The notes: generated by a model from the sequence alone, not told the origin. A stretch of DNA of 49,547 nucleotides from an uncultured Pseudanabaenaceae cyanobacterium (GCA_938017515.1 CALIJJ010000063.1:1-49547); one strand, 5' to 3'; numbered from the stretch's first letter, positions 8,989-18,232 are shown. Translations and numbers: made by a program.

Positions 8989-9029
8989 GCTGGTTTCGGC
9001 TCCGCTCAACCAGCGAAGCTGAAACCAGC
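8989..9029. repeat. Imperfect palindrome
   Basis: Bases 8989-9006 pair with 9012-9029 over 18 positions with two mismatches and a 5-base loop. The flanking stretch from about 8942 contains further related TTCGACTTCGCTCAGCC-like segments. No T-run follows, so a mobile or dispersed palindromic repeat is more likely than a terminator. Confidence 0.6.
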
Positions 9030-9196
9030 AGGGGTAAAGGCTGTGTTTATTTCAGGCCACCAACTTAATTCCATGACACCTGGTCAAGGAAGCAACAACT
9101 CCCTTGAGAGCTTTCAGTTCCTGGCGAAAGCTTTACGTTTTGTAACGTATTGATTTGAAGAGATAGACGCTTTTGATGTCTAACACAATCATGAAA

Positions 9197-9242
9197 TTGC
9201 CCCTACCTGTGCCCGAATAAAGCGGGATATAGGTAGGGGCAA
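9197..9242 (-). terminator. Terminator of the small minus-strand gene
   Basis: TTGCCCCTACCT (9197-9208) and AGGTAGGGGCAA (9231-9242) are exact complements, with further pairing inside (GCCCG / CGGG). On the minus strand the hairpin starts 8 bases past the stop of the 34-codon gene and is followed by TTTCATGATT. It supports that gene being a real transcription unit. Confidence 0.7.
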
Positions 9243-9250
9243 AGCATTGA

Positions 9251-9355
9251 TTAAAGGGTTGCAGCAAAATTCATTACCAGAAGCAATCCAACACTCACTA
9301 AAACCAACAGCACTCCCAAACTAATGAGCTGTTGCGAAGACTGAGATAAACGCAT
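9251..9355 (-). CDS. 34-residue single-span membrane protein
   Basis: An ORF of 34 codons plus stop encoding MRLSQSSQQLISLGVLLVLV and then SVGLLLVMNFAATL. After a polar N-terminus of about nine residues the rest is one membrane helix. AGAGG lies 7 bases upstream of the ATG on the minus strand, and a strong hairpin follows the stop at 9197-9242. Size and topology resemble the small subunits of photosystems and cytochrome b6f. It does not match the sequences I remember for PsbM, PsbT, PsbX, PsbY, Psb30, PetL, PetN, PsaI or PsaM. Function unknown. Confidence 0.65.
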   Translation of the reverse strand: MRLSQSSQQLISLGVLLVLVSVGLLLVMNFAATL

Positions 9356-9678
9356 GGTGGAACCTCTGTATAAGTCCAGTTCACAGCCCTAGGTCAGATG
9401 AGTAAGACCGGACCAACGACTGCGCTTGTCCCGTTACCGTAGCAACTCTTTTCTCAGAAACCGCACGAAAATTTCGTTTTCGCGACCAAACTTAAACTCA
9501 CGAATAGAATGCGAGAGCAATTGCCCCACTGCGTCCATTCATTGGTTTATCAGTAGTCTGGCGACTCAAAATATGGGTCAACAAAGGATTTAAAGCTTCA
9601 AATTAGCCTTCTTTTAATTCTTAAAATCGATTAAGATTGGTAAAGGAAGTTAAGCAACGTTTCAGCGGAGAGTGAGCC
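9356..9678. other. Divergent gap with promoters for both flanking genes
   Basis: Lies between the small minus-strand gene and the plus-strand gene at 9679, so it must hold promoters for both. A GGAGAG ribosome-binding site stands at 9667-9672. A short CGAAAA...TTTTCG dyad occurs near 9466-9482. No ORF of note. Confidence 0.4.
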
Positions 9679-10155
9679 ATGGCTGGTTTTCTTGATGGAT
9701 TGTTCGGTGGCAAGAAGAAGGGACCGGAACAGCCCAAAGAAGCATTTTTCCTAGATGACGACTCAGCAAAGTCCCTAGGCGATATTGAATATATGCGTAA
9801 GCCGAGCACCGTTCGGCGTACCTTTCCGAAGAGTGTGAGCAGCCCAGACAAAAAGGAATACGTTCAGGAAACGTCCGCGATGGACAAAGCCTACGTGAAG
9901 TCCCAGGGCACCATTCTGAACGCAGGTGGCGTCAAGCCCAGAATGGGCGGCGGCAGCAGCATCCAGCCCAAGAAGGCTGAAGCAAGCAACACGCCTTCTT
10001 TTACCCCTGCAGCCTCAGCGTTCAACCCTGAGCCTCAGGCACCAACTCCGACATTCCAAGCACAGCCTTCCAATCAAGCTGCCAATAAGGTGAAGCGTTC
10101 ACCGGATAACAGCATGGACATGTTTAAGAAGATGGCTAAAGACATCAACCGCTAG
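9679..10155 (+). CDS. Conserved cyanobacterial protein of unknown function
   Basis: 158 residues. The start MAGFLDGLFGGKKK could form a short amphipathic, membrane-touching helix. A well-ordered block follows, with FFLDDDSAKSLGDIEYMRKP and STVRRTFPKS (about residues 25-56). Residues 60-158 look disordered: rich in proline, serine, alanine and lysine, ending SMDMFKKMAKDINR. The GDIEYMR/VRRTFPK block looks familiar from other cyanobacterial hypotheticals, but I recall no function. GGAGAG lies 7 bases upstream of the ATG. It converges with cobN across a 70-base gap. Confidence 0.7.
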   Translation: MAGFLDGLFGGKKKGPEQPKEAFFLDDDSAKSLGDIEYMRKPSTVRRTFPKSVSSPDKKEYVQETSAMDKAYVKSQGTILNAGGVKPRMGGGSSIQPKKAEASNTPSFTPAASAFNPEPQAPTPTFQAQPSNQAANKVKRSPDNSMDMFKKMAKDINR

Positions 10156-10226
10156 GCCACTAGACTAAGTCCGAAGTCAACTAGGTCCGGAATAGTCAAT
10201 TCATTGAGCGCAGGGATAACAGTCGC

Positions 10227-13200
10227 TTAGGCAACGCCATTCCCTGCGCTTTTGTTTTCAATTTTTTCCTCAGCTTGAAGGGCGATCGCCCGCAACTCAT
10301 CCAATAGGCCAGACTCTCCCTTCCACATTCCTCGCTGATTGGCTTCCAGCAGACGCTCAGCCATATCCCGCAATGCCCAAGGATTATGCTGCTGCACAAA
10401 CGCCTGGGTCTCAGCATTGAGGACATAGGCTTCTGCAACCCCTTCATACATGTGGTCCGGCACGCAGCGCGTGGTGGCGTCATAGGCAAAGAGATAGTCC
10501 ACCGTCGCCGCCATTTCGAAGGCTCCCTTGTAGCCATGGCGCATCACCCCAGCGATCCACTTGGGATTTATCACTCGCGAGCGATAGACGCGGGCAATTT
10601 CCTCTGAGAGTTTTCGCACTTTGGGATTTTCGGGTTGGGCATGATCGCCAAAATAAACAACGGGTTCCGACGCTGGGTTTAGAGCCGTGCCGGAAGCTAG
10701 ATCTGAGCCTTCAACTCGGGCCTTCGCCAGACGAACGGCGGCGGTGAGTCCTCCCTGGAACTGGTAATAATCGTCGGAGTCCAGCAAATCGTGTTCGCGG
10801 TTGTCCTGGTTATGGAGAACAATTTGTAGATTTTGCAGCCGCTGCTGAAAAGCTTCTGGAGCAGCATGGGCTTCGGCAGTTCCCCCAGGGTGAGCAGACG
10901 CGGGCCCAGATGTGGAATATCCAGACGCGGAATGCCCAGACCCCCCAGATGGCACAGACCGGCCATAGGCATAGCTACTCCAGTTGATATAGGCACGGGC
11001 AAGGTCGGCGTCGCTCTCCCAATTCTGGGCCTCGATCAATCCCTGTAAGCCCGCACCGTAGGCCCCCGGTTTAGAGCCAAAAATGCGGTAGTGCGATCGC
11101 CGTTCTGCCTGCACTTCGGATAGTCCCTGCGATCGCCAATAGTGCGTTTCCTGCCGCACCCGCGCCGCCAGGGGATTCTGCTCCGCCGGTTCGTCCAGGT
11201 CAGCCACAGCCACCACGGCTTGATCAAACAAATCAATCAAATTGGGAAACGCATCACGGAAAAAGCCAGAAATCCGCAGCATCACATCCACACGGGGACG
11301 TCCGAGGATAGAGAGCGGCAAAATCTCGAAGTCCACCACACGCCGAGAGGGGCCTTCCCACAAGGGCTTAACGCCCAGTAGCGCCAGGGCTTCGGCCATG
11401 TCATCTCCACCGGTCCGCATGGTGGCGGTTCCCCACATCGACAGACCCAGGGTTTGGGGATAGTCGCCGTGGTCTTGGGTGTAGCGTTCGATCAGAACCG
11501 AGGCCGCACGATCGCCCACGGCCCAAGCACTTTCGGTGGGGAGACCACGAATATCGACGGAATAAAAGTTCCGCCCTGTGGGCAGTACATCACTGCGCCC
11601 TCGACTCGGGGCTCCGGAAGGCCCACTCGGAATGTAACGCCCGTCGAGACCTCGCAAAAGGTTGGTGATTTCGTCGGGGGTTTGGCGCAGTTGGGGCAGC
11701 AGCGTGGTTGCAATCCAATCCAACTCCGCTGCGGTTTGGCTGCCGACGGATGGATGGGTCCCTAGGACAGGTTCGCGTGGGACAGGTTCGCGAATCTTGT
11801 TTCGGTCAACGACGGTATCGACCAACGTGGCGGCGTAATGCTCGATCGCCTCCACTGCATCCCCTCGGGTTCTCAGGGTTTCGGTCCTCAGGGGCTGGGT
11901 GGCTTCGATGGCGCTACGAATACGATCGCCATCATCCGGCTCCAAAATCGCCCCTAATTCTGCGGTCAACGGATCCCAGTCAAGGCCCCAATCCTGGGCG
12001 ATCGCTCGGGTCAATCCCACCCGGCCCTCCTGCCCCCCCGCCAGACGCGCAATGGCAATGGCCAAATCCCGCAACTGCCGCCCCGCAGGACATTCCCCAA
12101 AAATATGCAGTCCGTCCCGAATCTGCGCTTCTTTTAATTCGCAGAGATAGGTATCGATGGGAGACAGCACAGCCGCTTCAAATTCCGTTACGGCATTTGT
12201 CGGATTTTTCGGTAAATTTTTCTGCTGATTTTTGTTGTTTTGCGTCGCGGTTCGAGCCGATGAGGCAGAAGGGACATCTAGCGCCAAATCAGTCTGGAGA
12301 TTGGCTTCGGTGAGTAGGCTCAGGAGGCGATCGCGAATCACCGGCAATCGTCTTGGATCCAGCCGCTGGGCATCGTAATATTCATCCACCAAACCTTCAA
12401 TTTGCATCAGCGGCCCATACAGTTCGGCCCGGGTCAATGGCGGCGTCAGATGGTCAATGATCACCGCCTGGGCACGGCGTTTGGCCTGGGAGCCTTCTCC
12501 TGGATCATTGACAATGAAGGGATAGAGGTGGGGTAACGCGCCCAGGGCCACTTCGGGATAGCAAGCCGTCGAGAGAGCAATGCTTTTACCCGGGAGCCAC
12601 TCCAGGTTGCCGTGCTTGCCCACATGCACCATGGCCTGGGTGCCAAAGCGCGATCGCAGCCATTCATAAAAGGCCAAATAGGCATGGGGCGGCTCCAGAT
12701 CTGGCGCGTGGTAGTTCAGGCTGGGGTCTTGGTCATAGCCTCGGGGGGGCTGAATACCCACAAAGACATGGCCTAGGTCCAAACCCGCGACAGGAAACTG
12801 TTCCGCCTCACGCCAGCCATCCGTTTCCGTGCTGAGTAGCCCCTGGCTGAGCGCCCCCTGGCCCAGCCATGCCAAGGCCTCTGGCTCGATGGCCGGTTCT
12901 CCCCAGCGCTCCTGTATACCTTGGCGCACGGCCTGGGGCAGGCGTTGGAAATAGGCTTGGTAATCCGCCAGGGATAGCCCCTGGTGAATCGGACGTAAGC
13001 CCCGGCCTTCAGCATCATTGGTAAGACCTGCCGTCAGCCATTCGATTAATTCCTGGCCCGACTCCGGCACCCGCGAGAGCTGATAGCCCTGGTCTCGCAA
13101 CGCTTTGAGAAGATTGACACAGCTTTCGGGCGTATCCAAGCCCACACCGTTGGCCAGACGTCCGTCGCGGGTGGGGTAATTGGCCAGAATCAAGGCAATG

Positions 13201-14327
13201 CGGCGATCGCCCACGGGCGCCTGCCGGAGCTGAGCCCAAGCTTGGGCAAGATCTGCAACGAACTGAATCCGGTCATCCAAAGGCGCATAGGACACCACCT
13301 CGGTCTCCAAACGCTCATCCCGTTGCTGAATGCTCTTAAACGAAATCGTCCGCGTCATGATGCGCCCATCCACCTCCGGCAGAGCCACATTCATGGCCAT
13401 GTCCTGGGGGGAAAGTCCCTGCCAGCTTGCCTCCCAACGCTCCCGCGTCCCGCCGCTGCAAATGGCCTGGAGCACAGGGACATCGAGCTGTTGCCAAAAT
13501 GTCGGGCGATTGATGGAAAAACCTGTGGTGTTAATCAACACCTGAATCCCGTCCGGGCCCCATGCCTCGATCACCGCTTGCTGGATCTCTCGGTCGCGCA
13601 GGGAAGAAATATAGAGCGGGATGGGTTCGAAATGGCGATCAACCAGGGCCTGACACAGCGCATCAATGGGCGCTGTATTCCCCGACAGGTAATGCGCCCG
13701 ATAAAACACAATCCCGACCCGTCCCCGTCGCTCGGGGGTGAGCCTCTGTTCATCTACCTGACTGGCGTCTGGCCCCGTCCAGCCATAACGTCCCACATTG
13801 GCCACGGGCTCCGGCGGTGCCGGTGTTTCCCCTCGCGCCAAGCACTGCTGCCCCAGAAACAGCAACCCCTGGTGCAAGTTCTCGATACCGCCCTCACAGC
13901 AATAGCGCCAAAACCGATTGGCGATCGCCAGCGGGACCGTCGAGCGGCTGATCAAATCGGGGTCCGGGCGATTATCCCCTGGCAACAGCAGCAGCTTCGC
14001 TCCGGTCTCCTCAACCAGGGCCTGCACCACCTCAACACCGTAGGACCAGTAGGATTGCCCGCCCAACAACCGCACCACGATCACCTGGGCCGAGGCCAAC
14101 ACATCCTCGGCATAGGTGTCGATCGTGAGCTGCTGTTGGAGCTGGAGTAAGTTCGCAGCCCGAATCCCAGGAAAATCCTCGGGCAAGCGATCGATCGCCC
14201 GCGATAGCGTTTGAATTTCCGTGTCCGCCGCCGTCAAAAACACCACCGGAGCTGGGGTTTGCTCCACAAAAATGACGCCGTCTGTGTCAGGGGTCCAGCC
14301 CCCGGGCGTTGCTGCAAGCCGATGCAT
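10227..14327 (-). CDS. cobN: Cobaltochelatase-type large subunit CobN
   Basis: 1366 residues from the ATG at 14327, where the family start MHRLAATPGGW appears; the open frame extends 42 codons further. CobN is the large subunit that inserts cobalt into the corrin ring in aerobic-type B12 synthesis, and is related to magnesium chelatase ChlH. Family features include HVGKHGNLEWLPGKS and GDYPQTLGLSMWGTATMRTGGDD-type segments. In cyanobacteria the partner ATPase subunits may be shared with ChlI/ChlD; neither is in the window. Two low-complexity insertions are visible: an Asn/Lys/Ala-rich one near residue 690 and a Ser/Gly/Ala-rich one near 1120-1155. No cobalamin riboswitch was found upstream. 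Confidence 0.93.
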   Translation of the reverse strand: MHRLAATPGGWTPDTDGVIFVEQTPAPVVFLTAADTEIQTLSRAIDRLPEDFPGIRAANLLQLQQQLTIDTYAEDVLASAQVIVVRLLGGQSYWSYGVEVVQALVEETGAKLLLLPGDNRPDPDLISRSTVPLAIANRFWRYCCEGGIENLHQGLLFLGQQCLARGETPAPPEPVANVGRYGWTGPDASQVDEQRLTPERRGRVGIVFYRAHYLSGNTAPIDALCQALVDRHFEPIPLYISSLRDREIQQAVIEAWGPDGIQVLINTTGFSINRPTFWQQLDVPVLQAICSGGTRERWEASWQGLSPQDMAMNVALPEVDGRIMTRTISFKSIQQRDERLETEVVSYAPLDDRIQFVADLAQAWAQLRQAPVGDRRIALILANYPTRDGRLANGVGLDTPESCVNLLKALRDQGYQLSRVPESGQELIEWLTAGLTNDAEGRGLRPIHQGLSLADYQAYFQRLPQAVRQGIQERWGEPAIEPEALAWLGQGALSQGLLSTETDGWREAEQFPVAGLDLGHVFVGIQPPRGYDQDPSLNYHAPDLEPPHAYLAFYEWLRSRFGTQAMVHVGKHGNLEWLPGKSIALSTACYPEVALGALPHLYPFIVNDPGEGSQAKRRAQAVIIDHLTPPLTRAELYGPLMQIEGLVDEYYDAQRLDPRRLPVIRDRLLSLLTEANLQTDLALDVPSASSARTATQNNKNQQKNLPKNPTNAVTEFEAAVLSPIDTYLCELKEAQIRDGLHIFGECPAGRQLRDLAIAIARLAGGQEGRVGLTRAIAQDWGLDWDPLTAELGAILEPDDGDRIRSAIEATQPLRTETLRTRGDAVEAIEHYAATLVDTVVDRNKIREPVPREPVLGTHPSVGSQTAAELDWIATTLLPQLRQTPDEITNLLRGLDGRYIPSGPSGAPSRGRSDVLPTGRNFYSVDIRGLPTESAWAVGDRAASVLIERYTQDHGDYPQTLGLSMWGTATMRTGGDDMAEALALLGVKPLWEGPSRRVVDFEILPLSILGRPRVDVMLRISGFFRDAFPNLIDLFDQAVVAVADLDEPAEQNPLAARVRQETHYWRSQGLSEVQAERRSHYRIFGSKPGAYGAGLQGLIEAQNWESDADLARAYINWSSYAYGRSVPSGGSGHSASGYSTSGPASAHPGGTAEAHAAPEAFQQRLQNLQIVLHNQDNREHDLLDSDDYYQFQGGLTAAVRLAKARVEGSDLASGTALNPASEPVVYFGDHAQPENPKVRKLSEEIARVYRSRVINPKWIAGVMRHGYKGAFEMAATVDYLFAYDATTRCVPDHMYEGVAEAYVLNAETQAFVQQHNPWALRDMAERLLEANQRGMWKGESGLLDELRAIALQAEEKIENKSAGNGVA

Positions 14328-14695
14328 CGCTGTTCTCTGATTAGTGCTGAGGGTGCGCCCCAGGCTGTGCCCAGGCAATGGCCCAGGCTGTCCCTTGGTC
14401 TGTGACCACAGACGGAACCGTGACTGCACCCTGAACCATTGGTTCAGCTCCACTGTGCCACTGATTCGTCCACGGACTCATCAATGCAGATCGCCCCATC
14501 AACGCCAAAACCTGCAAAAAGTTCATGGAGCAACGTAAAGCCAAGGCACAGGTATCCGTAGAAACAGAGTTAGGATGAATACAAAATCGTTTTACGGGTG
14601 AAATAGCCCATTTTCTGTAAGAATCGCGTGTTTCTTCAAATTTTGCGGTGATATATGCGCATAAACCGGCACGAATCTCTGTTTTTCTAGGTTGA
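14328..14695. other. Divergent gap between cobN and histidine kinase
   Basis: Must contain promoters for both divergent genes. I looked for a B12 riboswitch on the cobN strand and found no B12-box-like sequence. No small gene is evident. Confidence 0.4.
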
Positions 14696-16444
14696 ATGCA
14701 GAACCCAGATCTCAACTTCGATCCCCTGCTTTCCCCCCAGGCTTATCGCCAAATGGAGGGGGTCCTGTTGGGCTGGGCAAGCGATCGCGATGATGTCCTG
14801 CTCCTGTGCGAAGCCCATCTCAATCGCAACAAATCGACCACAGCATCTGGGTCGGAGCTTTCTCCTGACCTGGATTCGGCCCCACCGCCGAACCATCTCC
14901 CTCCGGCCTTCCTGCTCTATCTCTCCCCCAGCTTCAAAGCGCTGATTCAGGCGTCCCAAACGTTTCAGCTCAGCTTTGATATTCCAACCCTGCGCACCTT
15001 CAGCCAGCAGCTCCAGCAACAGCAGGCTCTGCCCGAAAACTTGCAGCAGCAACTCGAATATCAGCTCACCCAGACCTGGGGCGACAATACCCCCGAGCAA
15101 CATCGGCTGCTCTCCCTCGCTCTGCTTCATCCCCAACCGGAAACCGATTTATCCTCCCGCATTGCCGCCCGCCTCGCGCCCCCCATTCCGTCTTCTCCCC
15201 TCTCGTCTCCCTCCCTCTCCTCTGCCTTTCCCGATCCTCTTTCGCTCGCCCAACGGCAACCCGAAGACTTGCAGCCTCAGGTGCTCATCACCGAACTCCA
15301 GGAAGCCTGGGAGGCCGTACGGGTGGCGGATCGGGCCAAGGAGGAATTTATGGCCATGATCAGCCATGAGTTGCGCACCCCACTGACCTCGATTATTGGA
15401 ATGTCGGCCACATTGCTGCGCTGGTCTCTGGGTCCCATGAGCGATCGCCAGCGGGACTGTCTCCAAACCATCCGAGACAGCGGTGATCATCTCATGCAGA
15501 TCATCGACAGCATTTTGGATCTGTCTCAAACGGCGTCTGGCAAAACAGCACTGAACGTTCAGCCCATTTCCCTCAAGCGTCTGGTCCAGTATTGTGTGCG
15601 GCTCTTCCAAGAGGTAGCCCAAGAGCGCGGTGTCCAGCTGCGCTCGTCCAGCACCTTGACCAAAGAAGACGATATTTTCATTGGCGATGCCCAACGGCTG
15701 CGGCAAATTTTGACCAATCTTTTGGACAATGCCATCAAGTTTACCGACGCCAATGGGATCGTGCGCGTGCGGCTCAGTCGAGACGGCGCGCTGCTCAAGC
15801 TCAAGGTCGAAGACACAGGCATTGGCATCAGCCAGCAGGATCGCGATCGCCTCTTCCAAAAATTCCAGCAGCTCGAAGACTCCCACCGTCGTCGTTTTGG
15901 CGGCGCGGGCCTAGGGCTGGCCCTGACCAAGCAACTGGTTGAACTCCACGGGGGTCGCATTGAGATCGAATCCATTCCCGGTCAAGGCTCCTGCTTCACC
16001 GTTTGGTTGGCCGAACAGCCCCTACCGACCCCGGCGGCTCAGAACCGCAAGCCCCAGGGAGAAGTCGTACTGCTAGAGGAGGATGAACAGTCCGCCACAC
16101 TGATTTGCGAACTCCTCACGGCATCAGGCTATAAAGTCTTTTGGCTAGTGGACGGTTCCACCGCCCTGGAACAAATTCAGCTCCTCCACCCGGTTGCTCT
16201 GATCGTCAACCTACAATTCCAAGGCCATATTGGCGAAGAGTTGGTTCAGCATGTCCACAGTATGCAAATGAGCCATCCCCCCAAAATCATTGGCCTCTTG
16301 CCCCGAACCCTGATCGAGATGGCAAATCCGCCCAGTCGCTTGAACGAAAAAAACGAAAAGGTCGATGCCTACGTCTTTACCCCGTTCAACCCCGAAGAGC
16401 TAGTGGCCCATCTCAATCCCAAGGGAGCCGACTTTTCTCTCTGA
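14696..16444 (+). CDS. Hybrid histidine kinase with degenerate receiver domain
   Basis: 582 residues, no membrane segment, so cytoplasmic. Residues 1-190 form an N-terminal region I do not recognise, ending in a Pro/Ser-rich linker. A HisKA domain follows (FMAMISHELRTPLTSIIGM, phosphoacceptor His224). The ATPase boxes are N (NLLDNAIKFT), G1 (DTGIGIS), F (LFQKFQQL) and G2 (GGAGLGLAL). The C-terminal 120 residues resemble a receiver but lack its chemistry: VVLLEEDEQ stands in place of the acidic pair motif, Asn505 occupies the phospho-Asp position (LIVNLQF), and Thr562 replaces the invariant lysine. The kinase half should be active; the receiver is probably a non-phosphorylated interaction module. 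surE begins 34 bases downstream. Confidence 0.88.
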   Translation: MQNPDLNFDPLLSPQAYRQMEGVLLGWASDRDDVLLLCEAHLNRNKSTTASGSELSPDLDSAPPPNHLPPAFLLYLSPSFKALIQASQTFQLSFDIPTLRTFSQQLQQQQALPENLQQQLEYQLTQTWGDNTPEQHRLLSLALLHPQPETDLSSRIAARLAPPIPSSPLSSPSLSSAFPDPLSLAQRQPEDLQPQVLITELQEAWEAVRVADRAKEEFMAMISHELRTPLTSIIGMSATLLRWSLGPMSDRQRDCLQTIRDSGDHLMQIIDSILDLSQTASGKTALNVQPISLKRLVQYCVRLFQEVAQERGVQLRSSSTLTKEDDIFIGDAQRLRQILTNLLDNAIKFTDANGIVRVRLSRDGALLKLKVEDTGIGISQQDRDRLFQKFQQLEDSHRRRFGGAGLGLALTKQLVELHGGRIEIESIPGQGSCFTVWLAEQPLPTPAAQNRKPQGEVVLLEEDEQSATLICELLTASGYKVFWLVDGSTALEQIQLLHPVALIVNLQFQGHIGEELVQHVHSMQMSHPPKIIGLLPRTLIEMANPPSRLNEKNEKVDAYVFTPFNPEELVAHLNPKGADFSL

Positions 16445-16477
16445 CGTTGGCGACTGTCTTCTCTAGCTTCTTTTTCC

Positions 16478-17182
16478 ATGACATTTTTGTTGACGAACGA
16501 TGACGGGATTGATGCCCCAGGCATCCAGGTGTTGGAAGAACTGGTTGCCGAGCTTCCCCATCTCACCGTGGCCCCGCGCCAGCCTCATTCGGGCTGCGGC
16601 CATCGAATCACCGCTCTTCAGCCCATCCAAGTGGATGCATTGCCCCTTGCCGATCATCCCCAGCGCTACGCCGTCCACGGCACTCCAGCGGACTGCACCC
16701 GGTTAGCGCTGGCCCAACTCTGCCCAAAACCGCCCCACTGGGTTTTGTCCGGCATCAATGCCGGGGGGAATTTGGGGGTGGATGCCTATATCTCGGGCAC
16801 CGTGGCTGCGGTGCGCGAGGCTGCCTACCAGGGGATTCCAGGGATTGCCATTTCCCAGTACTTGAAGGGAGGCCAGGAACCCAACTGGCAACGGACCGGT
16901 ACCTGGGCAGCCAAAGTCATTGCTCAGTTGCTAAAGAAACCACCCCAGCCGGGCTGCTTTTGGAATGTCAATTTACCCTGGCCCGAAGAGGGGCAGCCCA
17001 TGAATCAGATTCCAGACTTGGTCTTTTGTGAGCCTTCCCGAGACCCACTGCCCCTCAGCTACGAAAAACAAGGCAATTGCTATAGGTACAACGGTAGCTA
17101 TAGCGATCGCGCCGCCGCCCCTGGCAGCGATGTGGCCACCTGCTTTAGCGGAGCCATTGCGATTACGCACCTGTGTTCCTAG
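16478..17182 (+). CDS. surE: 5'/3'-nucleotidase SurE
   Basis: 234 residues. SurE is a metal-dependent phosphatase that releases phosphate from nucleoside 5'- and 3'-monophosphates and is linked to stationary-phase survival. The opening TFLLTNDDGIDAPGI carries the Asp-Asp metal ligands. The later GTPADCTRLAL and LSGINAGGNLGVDAYISGTV are the other family motifs. Follows the kinase gene closely on the same strand and precedes the CSP41-like gene by 62 bases, so the three may be one operon. Confidence 0.96.
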   Translation: MTFLLTNDDGIDAPGIQVLEELVAELPHLTVAPRQPHSGCGHRITALQPIQVDALPLADHPQRYAVHGTPADCTRLALAQLCPKPPHWVLSGINAGGNLGVDAYISGTVAAVREAAYQGIPGIAISQYLKGGQEPNWQRTGTWAAKVIAQLLKKPPQPGCFWNVNLPWPEEGQPMNQIPDLVFCEPSRDPLPLSYEKQGNCYRYNGSYSDRAAAPGSDVATCFSGAIAITHLCS

Positions 17183-17244
17183 GATTACTTCTGGTAGGTC
17201 TTTCCTTCCAGCAATTTTTAGTCTTAGGCAGGGCGGGGTTTTAG

Positions 17245-18174
17245 ATGCGAATTTTGGTCATGGGCGGCACACGCTTCATTGGGGTCTCCCTCACCCGTCG
17301 CTTGGTGGAGCAGGGCCACGAGGTGGTGCTGTTTAACCGCGGCAATCGTCCGGCTCCGGTGGAGGGCATTGAACAGATCCACGGCGATCGCAAGGACCCA
17401 GAACAGCTCAAGGCCAAGCTCTCCAGCCAATCCTTTGACGCAATCTTCGACAACAACGGTCGCGAACGCAGCGACACCGAACCGCTGGTCGAGCTATTTA
17501 AGGGCAAAGTCCAGCAGTTCATCTACGTTAGCTCTGCCGGGGTTTATCTCAAGTCGGACCAGATGCCCCTACGTGAAGACGACCCACTCGATCCGAAGAG
17601 TCGTCACCGGGGGAAATTTGAGACGGAAGATTACCTGCGCGACCAGGGGGTCCCCTTTACCTCCGTGCGCCCGGTGTATATCTACGGCCCTCAAAATTAC
17701 AATCCCTTGGAAGCCTGGTTTTTCGATCGCATCGTCAACGATCGCCCCATCCCCATCCCAGGCAATGGCCTACATCTCACTCAATTGGGGCATATCGAAG
17801 ATCTCACGGCAGCTATGGTTGCCATGCTGGGCAATGAGCGGGCCATCGGTCAGGTCTACAACATTGCTGGCGATCGCTTTGCAACCTTCGATGGCGTCGC
17901 CCGAGCCTGTGCCCAAGCGGCAGGCAAGGACCCGCAGCAACTCTCAATCGTTCATTACGACCCTAAAGCTTTTGATTTCGGCAAGAAGAAAGCCTTTCCC
18001 ATGCGCATGCAGCATTTCTTCGCGGACATTCACAAAGCAGAGAGTGAACTGAACTGGCAGCCAGCCTTTGACCTCGTAAGCGGCCTCAAAGATTCCTTTA
18101 CCCAGGACTATTCCCAGGCCAAGTCGGGCGAAATCGATTTTTCTCTAGATGACAAAATACTGGCCAGCATCTAG
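17245..18174 (+). CDS. NAD-dependent epimerase-fold protein, CSP41-like
   Basis: 309 residues of the extended short-chain dehydrogenase fold. The nucleotide-binding start is MRILVMGGTRFIGVSLTRRL, with GGTRFIG as the dinucleotide-binding glycine motif. The SSAGVYLKS...RPVYIYGPQ segments and the overall pattern match cyanobacterial homologues of chloroplast CSP41b, a stem-loop RNA-binding protein implicated in stabilising rRNA and psb/pet messages. The YxxxK pair of classical epimerases is not intact: VY and GKFETEDYL are seen, with no clear YxxxK. Two terminators follow the stop. Confidence 0.85.
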   Translation: MRILVMGGTRFIGVSLTRRLVEQGHEVVLFNRGNRPAPVEGIEQIHGDRKDPEQLKAKLSSQSFDAIFDNNGRERSDTEPLVELFKGKVQQFIYVSSAGVYLKSDQMPLREDDPLDPKSRHRGKFETEDYLRDQGVPFTSVRPVYIYGPQNYNPLEAWFFDRIVNDRPIPIPGNGLHLTQLGHIEDLTAAMVAMLGNERAIGQVYNIAGDRFATFDGVARACAQAAGKDPQQLSIVHYDPKAFDFGKKKAFPMRMQHFFADIHKAESELNWQPAFDLVSGLKDSFTQDYSQAKSGEIDFSLDDKILASI

Positions 18175-18192
18175 CGTCGCACTGAGACAGAG

Positions 18193-18216
18193 AACTCTTT
18201 GCTGCGAGAGTTTTTT
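18193..18216 (+). terminator. First terminator after CSP41-like gene
   Basis: AACTCT (18193-18198) pairs with AGAGTT (18207-18212) and runs into six T residues at 18211-18216, 19 bases after the stop codon. Confidence 0.7.
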
Positions 18217-18232
18217 GCTTAAATAAATTTAC

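Larger units (their letters stand above)
8911..9250. other. Gap downstream of the PHP gene
   Basis: Holds the palindrome at 8989-9029 and, at its right end, a hairpin belonging to the minus-strand small gene. No other gene seen. Confidence 0.4.

Noticed and set aside
13242..14150. 302-codon plus-strand frame inside cobN
   Set aside because: Antisense shadow of a conserved enzyme; composition follows third-position bias of cobN.
14328..14695. Cobalamin riboswitch upstream of cobN
   Set aside because: Read on the minus strand, the region lacks a B12 box and the conserved core elements.
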